A stretch of DNA of 64,000 bases from Avena insularis (lineage: Eukaryota > Streptophyta > Magnoliopsida > Poales > Poaceae), in NCBI GenBank assembly GCA_023614405.1, contig CM042687.1:69360992-69424991 (forward strand). Reading direction: 5' to 3'. Every line of letters begins with the position of its first letter. Position 1 is the first letter of the stretch. Below the pieces are notes generated by a model. That model did no database searches. It had not been told where the DNA came from and saw only the letters and a program-made list of their open reading frames with translations. The position numbers and the translations under genes were made by a program. This document shows, piece by piece, positions 46,266 through 58,547 of this stretch.

Positions 46266-47363
46266 AGTGCTCCGGGGGCACTTCTCCATCCCGGCAGGGT
46301 GCCGGAACAGAGACTTTCTGTCACCTGAATCTCCCCTTCGGTGGCGGCGGCGCTATGAAGGTTTCCGTGGATTTGTTCTGGATGATTTAGTGTTTTTGGG
46401 TCGGAGGCTTCTTATAGGCACATGAGGCAAGGTCGGTGGAGGTCCAGGAGGGCACACCCCCTGTGGGAGCCACCAGGGCTGGCTCATGCCTAGGGGGTGC
46501 GGCCACCTTGGTGTCCTCCTCCACCTCTCCTTCGTGGTTCCGTGTTGCTCCAGGAAAATAATGACATTGGCTTTTGTCCCGTCCAATTCCGATAATATTG
46601 ATTTTCTGCCTTTTCTGGAACCAAAAATAGAAGAAAACAAGCAACTGTCACTGTGGCATCTTGTTAATAGGTTAGTTCCAGAAAGTGTATAAAAATACCT
46701 CAAAGTGTAGACAAAACATAGCAAAGTGGATACTAAACAAGCATGGAGCATAAAAAATTATAGATACGTTTACGACGTATCAAGCATCCCCAAGCTTAAC
46801 TCATGCTCGTCCTCCAGTAGGTAAGTGATAAAAAGAATAATTTTTAGGTGACATGCACCATCAAAATCAAGATCAAACCACTTGCAAGCATTGAAAGCTA
46901 GGATCAAAGTACTCTAAACATGAGCATGAAAGATGGAGTTCTAACAATAAGACAAAGTAACTATGCATGCAACATGAAAAGTTACAAATAAATATTATAA
47001 GTAACAATGCATTGAAAGATGTTTGTTTGTTTCACATATAGAAAACATGGCATAGTGGCATTTAGCTTGTCCCTCGTAGAGTAGCAAATAGATGCATAGG
47101 ACACCTTCAAAGTTCATAAGAGTGAGTAGATACAAATAGCACAAGAATAAGAAATATCACAATATGCATCAATCAATAAGTTTTGGGACACTGCACATAG
47201 AATGGCAACTATGCTCTCTTAATGGTGCCTAAAGGTAGAAGGTGGAGACTCAATATAATAGTGGAAGAAAGGCCCTTCAAAGGGAAGGAGGGATTTCATG
47301 TTTCAAAAAGAGCTTCCAAAAATTATGGTACTTGTTAGCTTTCATCCCTCATTGCCCCTATCA
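46266..47363 (-). mobile_element. X2: inverted fragment of an X-like element (3' LTR plus internal end)
   Basis: The minus strand from 47363 to 46783 matches the X 3' region near 44985-45567, including the AAGCTTGGGGATGC polypurine stretch. It is followed by an LTR starting TGATACGTCG at 46782. The LTR part extends to about 46266. Internal homology stops abruptly at about 47363, at GATAGGGGCAATG, where LTR Y2 begins. Confidence 0.7.
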
Positions 47364-47696
47364 TAAGGGTAACCCCGCTAACGACGTAGATCTAAAAACC
47401 TGCTTAAACAAAAGGGGTGCCGACAAAGGGCAAAGGAAAAAGAGAGCGGTCAGTACTAAGGCCAGTACATGGCGAGACTAGAATTCGGCGGTCCTCTCCT
47501 ACATAGGTATGGTGGACTAAAGCGGCAGCGCAGCATGCACTAAACAACCTATAGAGACTCAATACAACTGGCGGCTATCGGATAGAGATAAGAAAGACCT
47601 ATTCGGATCCAACCTGAAACTATCATCAAGCATACCCATCCTGGTATTTCCCCCTCGAGACCAAACGAGGAAGTCATCCGAGGAACTCACACAGTT

Positions 47697-47935
47697 GGCA
47701 GCTTTATTCATTCCGTTATAGTTGCGGCAATTACTAGTCAGATATAGATAGCATGAGTCGTCCTGATATTATAAACAGTGGCAGTTTTAGTTAACCATTC
47801 TGTTGTAGTTGCAATACTTACTAGTCAGATACATATAGCATGAGACATCCCAAAACCAGCAGTTGTTAGTACTTTTATTTAGCCATTCCGTTGTAGTGAA
47901 GTTGATTACTGGTCATTATAAAGTCAAATTTATAG
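47697..47935. repeat. Degenerate tandem repeat in Y2, about 80 bp x 3
   Basis: Units begin GGCAGCTTTATTCATTCCG (47697), GGCAGTTTTAGTTAACCATT (47780) and GCAGTTGTTAGTACTTTT (about 47858). Each is followed by a CCGTT/CTGTTGTAGT and ACTAGTCAGATA-like stretch. Confidence 0.55.
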
Positions 47936-47984
47936 CACTACTTTAGTTATAGTTGTCTATGATCGAGATACTGTGCTCCAAGTC

Positions 47985-48030
47985 GTCCATAACCGCGGAC
48001 ACGGCTTTCAGAAAGTTTTACCCTGCAGGG
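47985..48030 (-). other. Three-stem palindrome module, copy in Y2
   Basis: Minus-strand order: CCCTGCAGGG (48030-48021), 5-nt spacer, CTTTCTGAAAG (48015-48005), then GTCC...GGAC (48000-47985). The same layout as A, B, D and Y with different bases in the stems. Confidence 0.6.
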
Positions 48031-51000
48031 GGGCACAAATAGCAACACACGCACGATCAACCTCGGAAAAAACAAATGAAAACCCAACGAGGCATCATGA
48101 CAGAACAATCGCAAGATTCATATTTGATTTCAGGGGGCCATCCCACTAAGCAACCCGCGACGAAATTTGCCGGCTCCGAGACGGACCCAAAGGTTTGTGT
48201 CAATGGCTGTGAACGACTGGGAACCCGAAAGTGTGACTGGGCTTGTCGATACCGCGGAAACATTCCACTTACCTAAACAGTACAGGCGCTCCACGCGCAA
48301 TAGTAATTAAATAAGTAAAGCATGGCATAAGTACAGGATAGTAATAAAGCCCCAAACTACTTTGTGGCCCCCAGAAATTAAATATGACTCAAGCTAGGGT
48401 TAAGGGGATTCATGGTCCCACATGCGGATAGTGCGAATATTCAAAGAACAGGTATCAAGTACTCGTGGTCCTACGGGACACAAGTGGACGGTTAAAAACC
48501 AAATAACATCTATTGCCCACCTGTGCCTATGCATTATTTACCTACTTCCAATTTTAGTGATTAAACTGTAATTAAAGCCATGATCATCTCCAACATTAAG
48601 CATGAGACATTTCTCCAACAATGGTGGTACTTGACAACATCGAAACAACACCTAAGCAAGCAACTATGACTTGCAAGGCCGACTATCTACCAAACAACAG
48701 GTAATAGGAGGTGTCCAAGGCAATATAATGGCTGCAAGGGATATCATGGGTACGAAAACTAGAGCATCGCAACACAGATAGCAATAGATCAACAGGAGGA
48801 AATAAAGAATATAAAGGTAAAATAGGTAGAAAGGGGGAGAATGCTCGCCTGAAAAACAGTGCCAAAGTTTCATAACTGAAGAACTTGTCAAAGCTCACAA
48901 CATCTCATCGTCCTATCCGGGAAGAAGCAAAACACTAAAAGGAACAAGCGATGCAACAATTACAACTAATGCGGGAGAATCAGCATCATCATGATATGAT
49001 GCATGACATGGAAAGTTAATGATGCAAAGTATGTTGAAAAGGTCTTAGATACATAGCACATTGATGATATAGCATTCGTGAGGCATTATTAATAGGAAAC
49101 AATTAGTTCCCAATTTTATTTTTCATGTTTTCCTTGCATAAACAGTACTGATTATAAAACTGATCTTAATGCATGATGCAAATGATAACATGGATATCAT
49201 GGTTGGAGAGGTATCGTCGCGCTGATCGATTTAGACATATCATTTGTCGAATTCGGAGTTATGGATTTAAAGTTATGCAATAATTAAGAAAAGACATTTC
49301 TTAATATTTATTAATTCGAAATTTTTAAATTGAGAAAATGATATTATAAATAGCATATTCACAATCCTCATGTTTTTCTGATTCAAAATCATATATTATA
49401 CATATTATTTAGGATTTATAATTTTAAAACAATATTTAAATCAAATACATTAAGGAGGGGTCAAAGTCAATAGTTTGACTAGTTTGAATCAGATTTGAAA
49501 ACATTTGAATGTGCATATGAATTCACAACTTAAAACTAAAAACATTTCATATTAAAGTTTTAGTCAATTTTGAATTTATTTTAATGTTATGAAGAGATTT
49601 ATATTTGATCAGATTTGAGAATTTGGTTTGAATTTGAAATCTGGAAAGATCCTGAACTTTTGTTACTTGGGATTGGTTTACATGCAGTCAATGACGAGTG
49701 GGACCGGGGAGCCAGGGGTCCACGCGCAGACCAGCAGGTGGGGAGGCGACACGTGGGCAGAAAGGGGTACCGCGGGTTGAGAGGGAAATCTTCCAGGGGC
49801 CTTTGTAGAAATGCTTCCAGAGGGATCGGTTTAGTCTGACGAAACTGCAATTCAACTTTGCAAAAACTGCTAGCTGAAGCCGATGATCGGAGGAAGATGG
49901 CGAGTGAATGGCTCCAGATATTGAGACGCTGTAAAAACAGAAGTTGTAGAGGGAGGTTCTATCTCTATCCTTTGTTAAGGTACCATCACCTTAAAAGGAG
50001 TGTAACGCCGGTTAAATGTCTACGAACAGAGGCAGATCCACTGGATACAGACTGACGGAAACGTTCGGAAAACAACGAGTTTGTGCATCCTTGCGGGGAT
50101 GATTCCGGTAGATTTAGAGGTCCAAATTAAGCGATTCGTTCGGGAACGGAAAAGAGGAGAATGCCCTCTATACATAGGTGTCTGGATCGGTGGCGGACAC
50201 GGACAGGAAACGCAGGAAAACGTGACGGAACAGTACGGCGACGAGCTGTTGCTGGTGCGGCTGTTCGACAGAAAACAAGTGCGCGCGGCAGATGCTGGCG
50301 AGCAGCGCACCACGTGTCAGCGGAACGGCGGTCAGCGATGAGCTTCTGGATGTGGTCTTCGACCAGGAGCTTGCCCAGAGGGTTTGTTGGAAGGGCAGCA
50401 AGCTTGTGGGGCGTCTGCTGATGTAGTCGAGCTGCAGGGCACGCGCGCGTGTTGCCAACAGTGAGCGTGCGGGCGGCACGGGCATGCATGGGCGAGGCTG
50501 ATCTAGTGGTCTACCTTGTATGAGAAGTGGTGCTGGAGGTCGATGTCAGCGAGGAGAAGCAGGATGACAAGGTTGAGGCGCTTGGCGATGACGGCAACGG
50601 CGCCGGGAAGAAGGAGAAGGCGGCGAACATGAACGCACGCATGACGCTCGCTGAAACAAACTTTGGTTCGAGGGTTCTGATGCATGCAAGGACATGTCTA
50701 GGGTGTTGATGTGCTCACCAGAGCGTCTCCAACCTAGCCAAGCTAGCTCGGACGAAGCCGATCATGAAAAAGACTCGCGGCCATGGAACTCTAGGAAGCT
50801 TTGGCATGGCGTCAATTTGCGTTCTCCGACGGGCTCCAGGCGCCTCCTCATGTACTGGGCGTTGAAGAATAGTCTCACGTAGCTCCTGTGTAACATCCCA
50901 AAAATATTAAACTAGAATTATCAAACTCTAATCATGAAAATTAGGGTTAACAAAAACTTTTCCAATTAAAAATATGAAAGCATTCATATGTGTGTATTGA

Positions 51001-52151
51001 AATTTGGATTCTTTTAAATTGCCATGATTATGTGTTTCTTTGCTTGGAAAATGATTTTTAGATGAAATAAACATCATCTAAACAATCCCCACACTTTTCC
51101 CAAAGACAAATAAATCAAAACAAACAAAATAAAGGAATGGTCACTTTGGCCAAATTAACTCCCATGCCTACTTTGGCTATCTCTAACTTTCAGAACTTAA
51201 CAGAAACTTGTTTGGATCTTTGCACCCCTTGATAGTAGTCATAACAAAGTATCAAGGCCCACCTGGTGATCATCCAGAAACATTCAAATGCATAGTTTAA
51301 ATGACATTTTAAAATTGAATCTATTTCATATGGGAAGATCCCACTTTTTCAAAAACCACTCAAACAAGGTCAACTTTCAAAACCCAAGCATCTAAAGACT
51401 CACCAGCACATTCCTAGCACACCCACCAAAAATCTTTTCAAAATTCAAAACTTGAATTCATGCGGCCATTTCATCAAACACCTTGCAGATACAAATCAAA
51501 AAAAATCAAAACACTATAGTGTGCAGTGATTCTGGCCTAACTTATCCCCTCTCTGGTTACACTAGTCTCAGTAGATCATCTAGTAAACTTAACTAAGCTC
51601 TAGCCCCACTGTAAGCTTGCCAATATCATCAATGGTGAATAGGCCGAGAGCACCATGTCACCCCAGTGTGGAGAGAAGGATAGAGGAAGAACTAGCCGTG
51701 CCAACCTTGTTTGGGAGGTAGCCCATGCCTCACCACCCCCTCGACCAGCCCTGCCTCGCAGACAGCAACACGAACCACCAGGAACGCCGCGCTCGTGATG
51801 TTGTCGACCATGCCGACGTGCGCCGCAGAGCATGCACCGTTCCCACGCAACCCGAGCACCTCGAGCCCTCGCCACCCGCCAACATGCTCCCCACCGTCCC
51901 AGGAACAAGCCAGACATGCCCATTTCACCGCCCGTGACCCGTAGCCACCGCTCGCCGTCGAAGACGCCGCCTCTGCCGCACAGAACGTCGAGCGTTCCAG
52001 ACCGTTTGCCACCGCCCATACACGCGCATTAAAGCCATAGAGCATCGCCAGGAGACCACCGGTCGATCGCCACCCTCAGCCATGCCTCTAGCAGCCCGTA
52101 GCCATGTCGCCACCGTCGCCTGCCCATCCCGTTCGCTCTCACTGTCGAGAC

Positions 52152-52160
52152 TATAGATAG
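52152..52160 (+). promoter_or_regulatory. TATA-like element of the copy D 5' LTR
   Basis: TATAGATAG occupies the place of TATAAATAG in the other LTRs, including this element's own 3' LTR (62116). The 5' promoter therefore carries an A to G change. Confidence 0.55.
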
Positions 52161-53305
52161 AGGCCTCCCTCGCTCGATTTCTTCACACCATTCCACTCCC
52201 CTCTCCTCACTGATCGTTCCACCCTGTTCCCGGAGCAAGGCGAGCAGCAAGATCGCCGAATTGCGCCTGAGCCGCCTCTCTGGAGAAGAAGGGAGCCAGC
52301 GATTGGAGCCGCCCCAGAAGAAGCTGCCGGTACCAGGAGGTTCGCCGTCATCGACTTTGTCGTTCGCCCGCATCGCCGACCCTCGCCTGAGCCCCGGTGA
52401 GCCTCCCACGACCCCCACCTGCCGCGTTAGGGTTCTGTCTCGCCAGCGCTGCCCGACGTGGACAATGAACCAGAGTCGGTTGATTAGAACTAGATCCAAT
52501 GCACCACGTTGCCCCGTACCGCTTCGCGTTTAAAGAGCCACTGACTGGTGGAACCTCCCTGTCAGTTGAGCCCCGCGCCGTGGAGTGACACTGGGTCGGC
52601 CCATTAGCAGTTCCCACGCAGCCCAGTCGTTTGAATTTAACTTTTCCATTTTAATTCAAACATAGTTTTGTACCCAGTTTCAAAAATCAACCCAGATCGA
52701 TTCAGTAAACCAAATTGAATGAAACCAATTATGTTAGAAAGGTTTTGAAATGGTTAATCCAAGGCCGTTGGATTCAAATCATTTGAATCTATAGATCAAC
52801 CTTGGTAAAAATAACAAGGCAGAAGCTTTTCTGCATTCAAATATTTTTCAAATTTAAACTATAATAGCTTTTGAGTTGATTCCAAATCTCAAAAATCACA
52901 TTTGATCATACCTTTCATAATATATAAAAACATATAGGTTTACTTACAGAAATAATATTCAAGTAATAAAAGGATGCCACGTAGGCATTTCTAGTCACTT
53001 TATTTAATTAAAATAGAAGGTTAAACCTTATTAAATTGTGACATCACTTTAAATCACATTCCCATGTACTGAAATGTGTGGTGATGACATGTGTCAACAT
53101 GATCCCATGTTTGGTTTGGAGAATATTAATTCTTAAGTAGTTTTTCAATGAGTAGAAATTACTTTTCTAAAAATAAAAAAAATAAACCAAGCTTTAATCT
53201 TGTAATGTTAGTGATGATGCTAGATCATCTATAGAACCCTTTTGTGTGATGATTGAAAATAGTTAAGTATTGTTTGGTGATTGTATACCTCGTATTTATT
53301 TATAT

Positions 53306-53392
53306 ACGCTAGTACCAACCAAGGATACGAGGAAGAAGGAGGATACTACGAAGAATAAGCCGAGGAGAACTTCAACCACTGCTCTGCACAAG
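53306..53392 (+). other. Candidate second exon of the split LTR frame (copy D 5' LTR)
   Basis: 87 nt ending CACAAG before GCAAGC (a possible GC-type donor). The acidic frame has a TAA near its middle, as in the A 5' LTR. The acceptor AG is lost (TATAT instead of TATAG). Confidence 0.35.
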
Positions 53393-53568
53393 GCAAGCTA
53401 ACACTTGCAAGATACTTTACCTTAGCAAGCCTAATACTACTAGTTGATCGAGCAAGCCAATACTTGCAAGATACTTTATCTATGCAAGCTAACACTTGCA
53501 AGATACTCTACTTTAGCAAGCCTTACTAATCAAGTTGACCTATGCAAGCAAATACTTGCTTGTTACCA
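53393..53568 (+). repeat. GCAAGC tandem array in the copy D 5' LTR
   Basis: About six degenerate units of 27-32 bp, each beginning GCAAGC and most containing ACTTGCAAGATACT. A and B have a shorter, more degenerate version (for example 3879-3996). Confidence 0.7.
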
Positions 53569-54349
53569 TGCCAACTATATGCCTTAAGCATATGTGATCA
53601 TACCCATTTGATAACCCCATTCCTAGTTTTACTTACAAGCTTTATACTTTATTTCTTTATCGAAGCTAGTACTTAGAGCTTACTTAAGTGAATTGTAGAT
53701 TCTAGAAAGATAACTGAAGGTTGCATAAAGAGCATAAAACTTGGCCTAAGCTAGATAATCTTTTGTCATCTTAAGGCATGAGATTGAACTTAGTAAACTC
53801 CACTAGTTTACCACCCCTCATTAGTACTTACCCCCACTTGTAGATGCTAGTGCTAAGCATAAAACTTGATCAACTTAGATGGGAATACTTGATAAAAATG
53901 GTTATGAAAACCTTGGAATGATGGATCATTCTATTGAGATGTTTTGACATGTGTTTCCGAACACCAGATGATTTTGGTGATGAAAATGTTGAGGCATGAG
54001 CCTTAGCCCTTTATAAAACTGATGGTTGTCTGGATGTGATACCATTCCAATTTTTACCGTACAACCACAATACCCGAGAATTGGGTAGGGCTTGACTGGA
54101 AACTTATATACCTTAGTATTGGTTCCCTCACGGCCAAGGTTTGAGCTGAGGCTACCTTGTGAAGATTGTCCACCTGTGCAGTACCCAAGATGACAGTTGG
54201 TCATGGTTGGGAGGCCAAACTCACAGGAGAGGTTCTTATACTAGGGCGTGTAATTGAAAGGTTAGGATTGATTATCCGCATACTGAGTATGGTGAATTCA
54301 GGATTTGTTCCTGACGGATGTATCGAATGTTGTGGTGAAAGTGTACAAT

Positions 54350-54398
54350 CTCTGCAGAGTGTCAAACTATTTGAATAGCCGCGTCCGCGGTTATGGAC
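54350..54398 (+). other. Three-stem palindrome module, copy in D
   Basis: CTCTGCAGAG (54350-54359), 7-nt spacer, CTATTTGAATAG (54367-54378), then GTCC...GGAC (54383-54398). Confidence 0.6.
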
Positions 54399-54694
54399 AG
54401 TTGGAGTGGCCATACTGTTCCCCCGTCAGATGTTTTCAAAATGACTTGTGAAATGAATTGAGATTTTGACTTGACCACAACAGAGTTGTGACATGAGATA
54501 CAAATTCCCACTTAGGTGTTATAAGACTTCAACTAGCTTTATTAGTCCCAAACTTAGTAGAGGTAAATCAGGCTTTTTGCAAAACAACCCTAGAGCTTAG
54601 TGCCCTATTATAAAAACCCTTTTCCTTGTTAGTATTAGTTTGCGAGTACTTAAAGAGTACTCATGGCTTTGTCCCTGGCTATTCCCATGGCCAG

Positions 54695-54747
54695 ACTATG
54701 AAGAGGAGTATCAGGAGGATGGACCCCAGGAAGGTTACGACAACTAG
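54695..54747 (+). other. Candidate third exon of the split LTR frame (copy D)
   Basis: 53 nt after GGCCAG, open to TAG 54745 with no internal stop. Acidic, Gln- and Tyr-rich codons as in B. Confidence 0.4.
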
Positions 54748-55012
54748 GATCATCTCCCATCATCAGCATTGCATGTGACCCCGAAGATGGAGCTTCGCCT
54801 ACGCTACCGTTATTATTACGTATTTCCGCTGCTTGAGTTGTATTAAGAACTGGATCATGAGATCCTTATTTTTGTAAGACCTTATGTATGGTTTGTAATG
54901 GATGATGTACTGTGGTATCCAAATCTGTTATGTCTCGCAAAAATGGTAATCCTGGGATTGCGATGTATGGCATAACATGCATTTGGGATTAAAAATCCGG
55001 GTGTTGACAAGT

Positions 55013-55024
55013 TGGTATCAGAGC
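55013..55024 (+). other. Primer binding site, initiator tRNA-Met type (copy D)
   Basis: TGGTATCAGAGC, 3 nt after the LTR end. Confidence 0.9.
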
Positions 55025-55241
55025 CATCCTGACCATAGGAGACCCTAGTTAGACTGGACGTTTGAATCAAAAACTTAGTTTCAAAACCAAAGGAAGCAAA
55101 TATTTACAAAAACTTATTCCCATTCTTATCACCTTGATTCTTTCATAAAAATTCATGTTCCTGAAAAAAAACTCTTGCAAAATACATAAAATTTAACACA
55201 CTTGATCACTCTACTAACTTACTCATCCTATATTCTTATAA

Positions 55242-56045
55242 ATGGATGTGAAGTACAGCAAGTTTTACTAGTTGGGGAATGGCGGAGACCTTATCTTTGA
55301 GAGGGATTTGGACCAGCATTCGGAACTTCTAGAGCGTCCGCACCCTGAGTTCTTTGGAGCTCAGCTCAATGATCAAGGAGGATAAGATCTGCAGTGGCTA
55401 ATTGTTGCAAGTCTCTGAGGAAAGATTGAACCTCCCACTGCTGAGGGAATTCAGTTTACCTTAAGAGAGAACAACTGGCTCGATGGACTTGCCAGGGCCA
55501 TGCAGGAAGCTCTTGCCCGTCTGTGTGGGCAGAGTATCAACCAGATCAAGGGTACCCACTTTGATTTTTGTCCACAGCGTGATGCTAATGGACAGCCACT
55601 GGAAGCCCCATACCACCACGAGCTTAAGACTCAATTGGACCACCTTAGCTTCATGATGTACGATCGTCAGCAAGAGTTGGATAATTGTCGTGACTACTCC
55701 AACCACAAGTCCTCCATCATCAAGACGAAGGATCAGACCATCGCCATGCTAGCGAAGGATCGCAAGTCTCGTCGCCGTCAGCTCGATAAGAAGGAGCGCA
55801 TCATTGCCCGTCTTCGCCACCGTATCTCGGATTTGGAGGAGACCATCCATGAGAGAGACATGCAGTTGGAGGAAAGGGAGAATGCTGGAGAGGATCTTCG
55901 TGGGGACCCCTACTCCTATCTCAGCGATGATGATGATTTTCTGGAGGATCAGGCTATGGACTTCTTCACCGATGAGGATGATTTCGCCTTCATCGATGAC
56001 GATGTGGATGATGAGGATGACGACTACACCGACTCCAAGGAGTAG
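55242..56045 (+). pseudogene. ORF0 of copy D
   Basis: ATG 55242 to TAG 56043, 267 codons, no frameshift. Stops occur at 55269 (TAG, codon 10, same site as in A), 55383 (TAA) and 55416 (TGA, where B has CGA). From 55419 onward it is open for about 209 codons: a Trp/Leu-containing start, a Lys/Arg/Glu-rich helical centre (KKERIIARLRHRISDLEE), then an Asp/Glu-rich tail. Length and frame are kept although stops accumulate, which suggests coding in the recent past. Confidence 0.6.
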
Positions 56046-56281
56046 TAGCACTTGAGCACTAGCGTAGTGAGTAGTATTCGGTCCCACTGTATCGTAGTTT
56101 CCAGAATGGTTCTTAAAACCATCTGCTTTTTCTTGTTTTGTGGTGTGTGTTTGTATCGGGTGCTATGAATGAATGAATGAAAAGCAAGTTGCTAGAAAAT
56201 CAGAGTCAAACTTTAAAAACTTTTCAAAGTCCCTGAACCTTAGAAATTCCCTCTTTTCTCATGATCTATCTCAATCTTCAG

Positions 56282-57419
56282 ATGCCACGTGGAGGAAGTG
56301 GTTCATCCCCGGACCCGATGTTGCAGATCCTGCCAATGTTGGTTTCTGACCACGAAGCTGAAAGAGCGGAACGTCAAGCCAACCTAGCCACCCTTCAGCA
56401 GATAGCTCAGCTAGCCCACAACAATCAAGGCCACGGAAACCAGGACAACCATGGATCTAAGCTTAAAAATTTCCATAACACCAACCCACCTGTTTTCACT
56501 AAGTCGGAAGAGACCCTAGATGCCGATGATTGGCTGCAAACCATGGAAAATAACCTAGAAGTCGCCGGAGTGGAAGCTAACGAGAAAGTTTTGTTCGCCA
56601 CCCACTATCTAGCCGGAGATGCCAGAGCATGGTGGAACAACGTTCGTGCAATCACCGGAGGACAGATGATGACCTGGGAGGAATTCAAGGTCAAGTTTAG
56701 CAGAACCCATGTGCCACCGGGTTTGATCAAGAGAATGAGAGATGAGTTCAGAGAACTAAAGCAAGGACGGATGACTGTAGTGGAATACCGTGACAAATTC
56801 TTGTCATTATCTAGGTATGCCCCGGATGAGATCGACACTGAAGCCAAGAAGAAGGAGAGATTCTTGAATGGTCTGCATGATGAGATGCAGACAGTGTTAG
56901 TCAATATCCCTTTTGCTGATATTGAAGCCCTAGTCGACTCTGCCATCCAGATGGAAGGAAAGATCAACCAAGCCAATGAGAACCGCAAGCGTCGCATGAT
57001 GCATCAACCAGGAACCCATCAGACCCCAAAGTATCACCCTAACCCATCTCTAGGATTTGCCCCAAGAACCAACAGACCCCCGATGAACCGTCCGACCTAT
57101 CCCAACCGTGGAAACCCTAGGCCCGGAGGAAATCACAACAACCCCAGAAACTCTAGCAATTTCAACCGTGCCCCACCCAAGTTCAACAACAACAATGCTA
57201 CCGCCAACACCAACACTTCCCCGAGGACTGGAAGCAATGTTGTGCCTGTTGCAGCAAAGGATAAGTCGCAAGTGACTTGTTATGACTGTGGAAATAAGGA
57301 TCACTACTCCAACGAGTGCCCCAACAAGAAGAATGCCGCAGCCCCCAATGCAAATGCCCCAGCTCAGCAGCAGCTTCGTGTTCAGCTAGGAAGAAGGTTT
57401 GCCCTAGGGAATTCACTCA
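56282..57419 (+). CDS. gag of copy D (capsid and zinc knuckle), open until a late frameshift
   Basis: The frame is open upstream to an ATG at 56261. I choose the ATG at 56282 because B and A start gag with the same MPRGG wording. Domains: N-terminal Gln/Asn-rich part; Retrotrans_gag-type core (DDWLQTMENNLEVAGVEANE, ARAWWNNV, then EFKVKFSRTHVPPGLIKRMR); Pro/Asn-rich linker; zinc knuckle CYDCGNKDHYSNEC at 57278-57319 with all Cys and His ligands. A 1-nt loss near 57419 then sends translation out of frame to a stop at 57596, so the protease is not joined. About 380 gag residues are intact, the best preserved gag of the family here. Confidence 0.85.
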
Positions 57420-58547
57420 CCGCAACGGCCGTCTTTTTCTCATGCATGCTGAAGAAGCTCAGGAAGCTCCGGACGTCGTGCTGGGTATGTTTTCTGTTAA
57501 TTCAGTACTTGCAAGAGTGTTGTTTGATTCGGGTGCATCGCATTCATTTGTCACCAAAGAATTTGCCTGCACTAGTAAGATTCAACCAACAAAACTGAAG
57601 CATGTTATGATCGTCCAAATTCCTGGTTCAACCACCAAGGCTAGGCAAATTTGCAAAGCCGTCCCTATCTGAATCCATGGCATAGATTCTTATGCTAACC
57701 TGATAGTACTCGGAACTAAAGGTTTGGAAGTAGTACTAGGAATGGATTGGATGTCCAAACATAAAGGATTGATTGACTGTGCCAAGAAAGCCATCACCAT
57801 GACCAGTATAGCCGGAATATCAGTCAAGCATATATCTGAAACCTTACCTCGTCAATTCAAGTGCAACAAGAGTATAGCCCAACCTACCATTGACCAAGTC
57901 CGGATAGTCTGTGAATACCCCGATGTATTTCTAGATTTTTTGCCCGGTATGCCCCCAGATCGGGATATCGAGTTTATCATTGAACTAATCCCCGGAACAG
58001 GACCCATAGCCCAGAGACCATATAGTATGAACCCGTATGAACTAGCAGAACTGAAGAAGCAACTGGATGCCATGTTGGAAATTGTATTGATTCAACCAAG
58101 TGCGTCACCATGGAGATCACCTGTCTTGTTCGTGGACAAAAAGGATGGAGGTAACCGTCTGTGTACGGATTATTGGAAGTTGAATGATGTCACCATCAAG
58201 AACAAGTACCCCTTGCCGAAGATAGAAGATTTGTTTGATCAGTTGACCGGTGCCAAAGTGTTTTCTAAGATTGATCTTAGAACAGCCTATCATCAACTCA
58301 AGATTCGCGCAAAGGATATTCCCAAGACTGCCTTTACCACCAGATATGGATTATACGAGTATACTGTCATGTCTTTTGGATTAACCAATGCCCCCGCTTA
58401 TTTCATGAATCTCATGAATAAGATTTTTATGGACTTCCTGGATAAGTTTGTTGTTGTTTTCATCGACGACATTCTGATTTATTCCAAATCGGAAGAAGAA
58501 CATGAGCTACACCTAAGGACCATTTTGGAACCCTTAGAGAGCATCAG
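57420..58547 (+). pseudogene. Protease and reverse transcriptase of copy D
   Basis: The protease motif LFDSGASHSFVT lies near 57520-57555. A TGA at 57670 replaces CGA (CCGAATCC in A at the same place). The same frame then continues through [13 protein letters not shown] into [51 protein letters not shown] and the catalytic [13 protein letters not shown] near 58455-58493. A 1-nt deletion near 58525 ends it soon after. The RT active site is intact at residue level. Confidence 0.87.

Larger units (their letters stand above)
47364..50888 (-). mobile_element. LTR Y2: long Gypsy LTR, minus strand, partial
   Basis: No protein-coding gene is supported. Its architecture mirrors the A and D LTRs: a GC-rich block (about 50000-50880), a TATA-like TATGTATA (50176-50169, minus), a long AT-rich transcribed part, and the palindrome module at 48030-47985, 0.6 kb from the lower end. 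It is therefore probably a 3.5-kb or longer LTR of a related Gypsy family, cut by D at 50888 and by X2 at about 47363. Minus-strand ORFs in the GC block (50127-50489, 50503-50685) have no domain I recognise. Confidence 0.5.
50889..55009 (+). repeat. 5' LTR of copy D
   Basis: 4121 bp, TGTAACATCCC to GTGTTGACA. TATA-like TATAGATAG at 52152, GC-rich U3, splice-like donor CCCCG|GTGAGC at 52397, exon-2-like unit 53306-53392, GCAAGC repeat array 53393-53568, palindrome module 54350, exon-3-like unit 54695-54747. Confidence 0.92.

Noticed and set aside
50127..50489. Minus-strand ORFs near 50.1-50.7 kb considered as a host gene fragment
   Set aside because: No domain recognised, and the block sits where the GC-rich U3 of LTR Y2 is expected.
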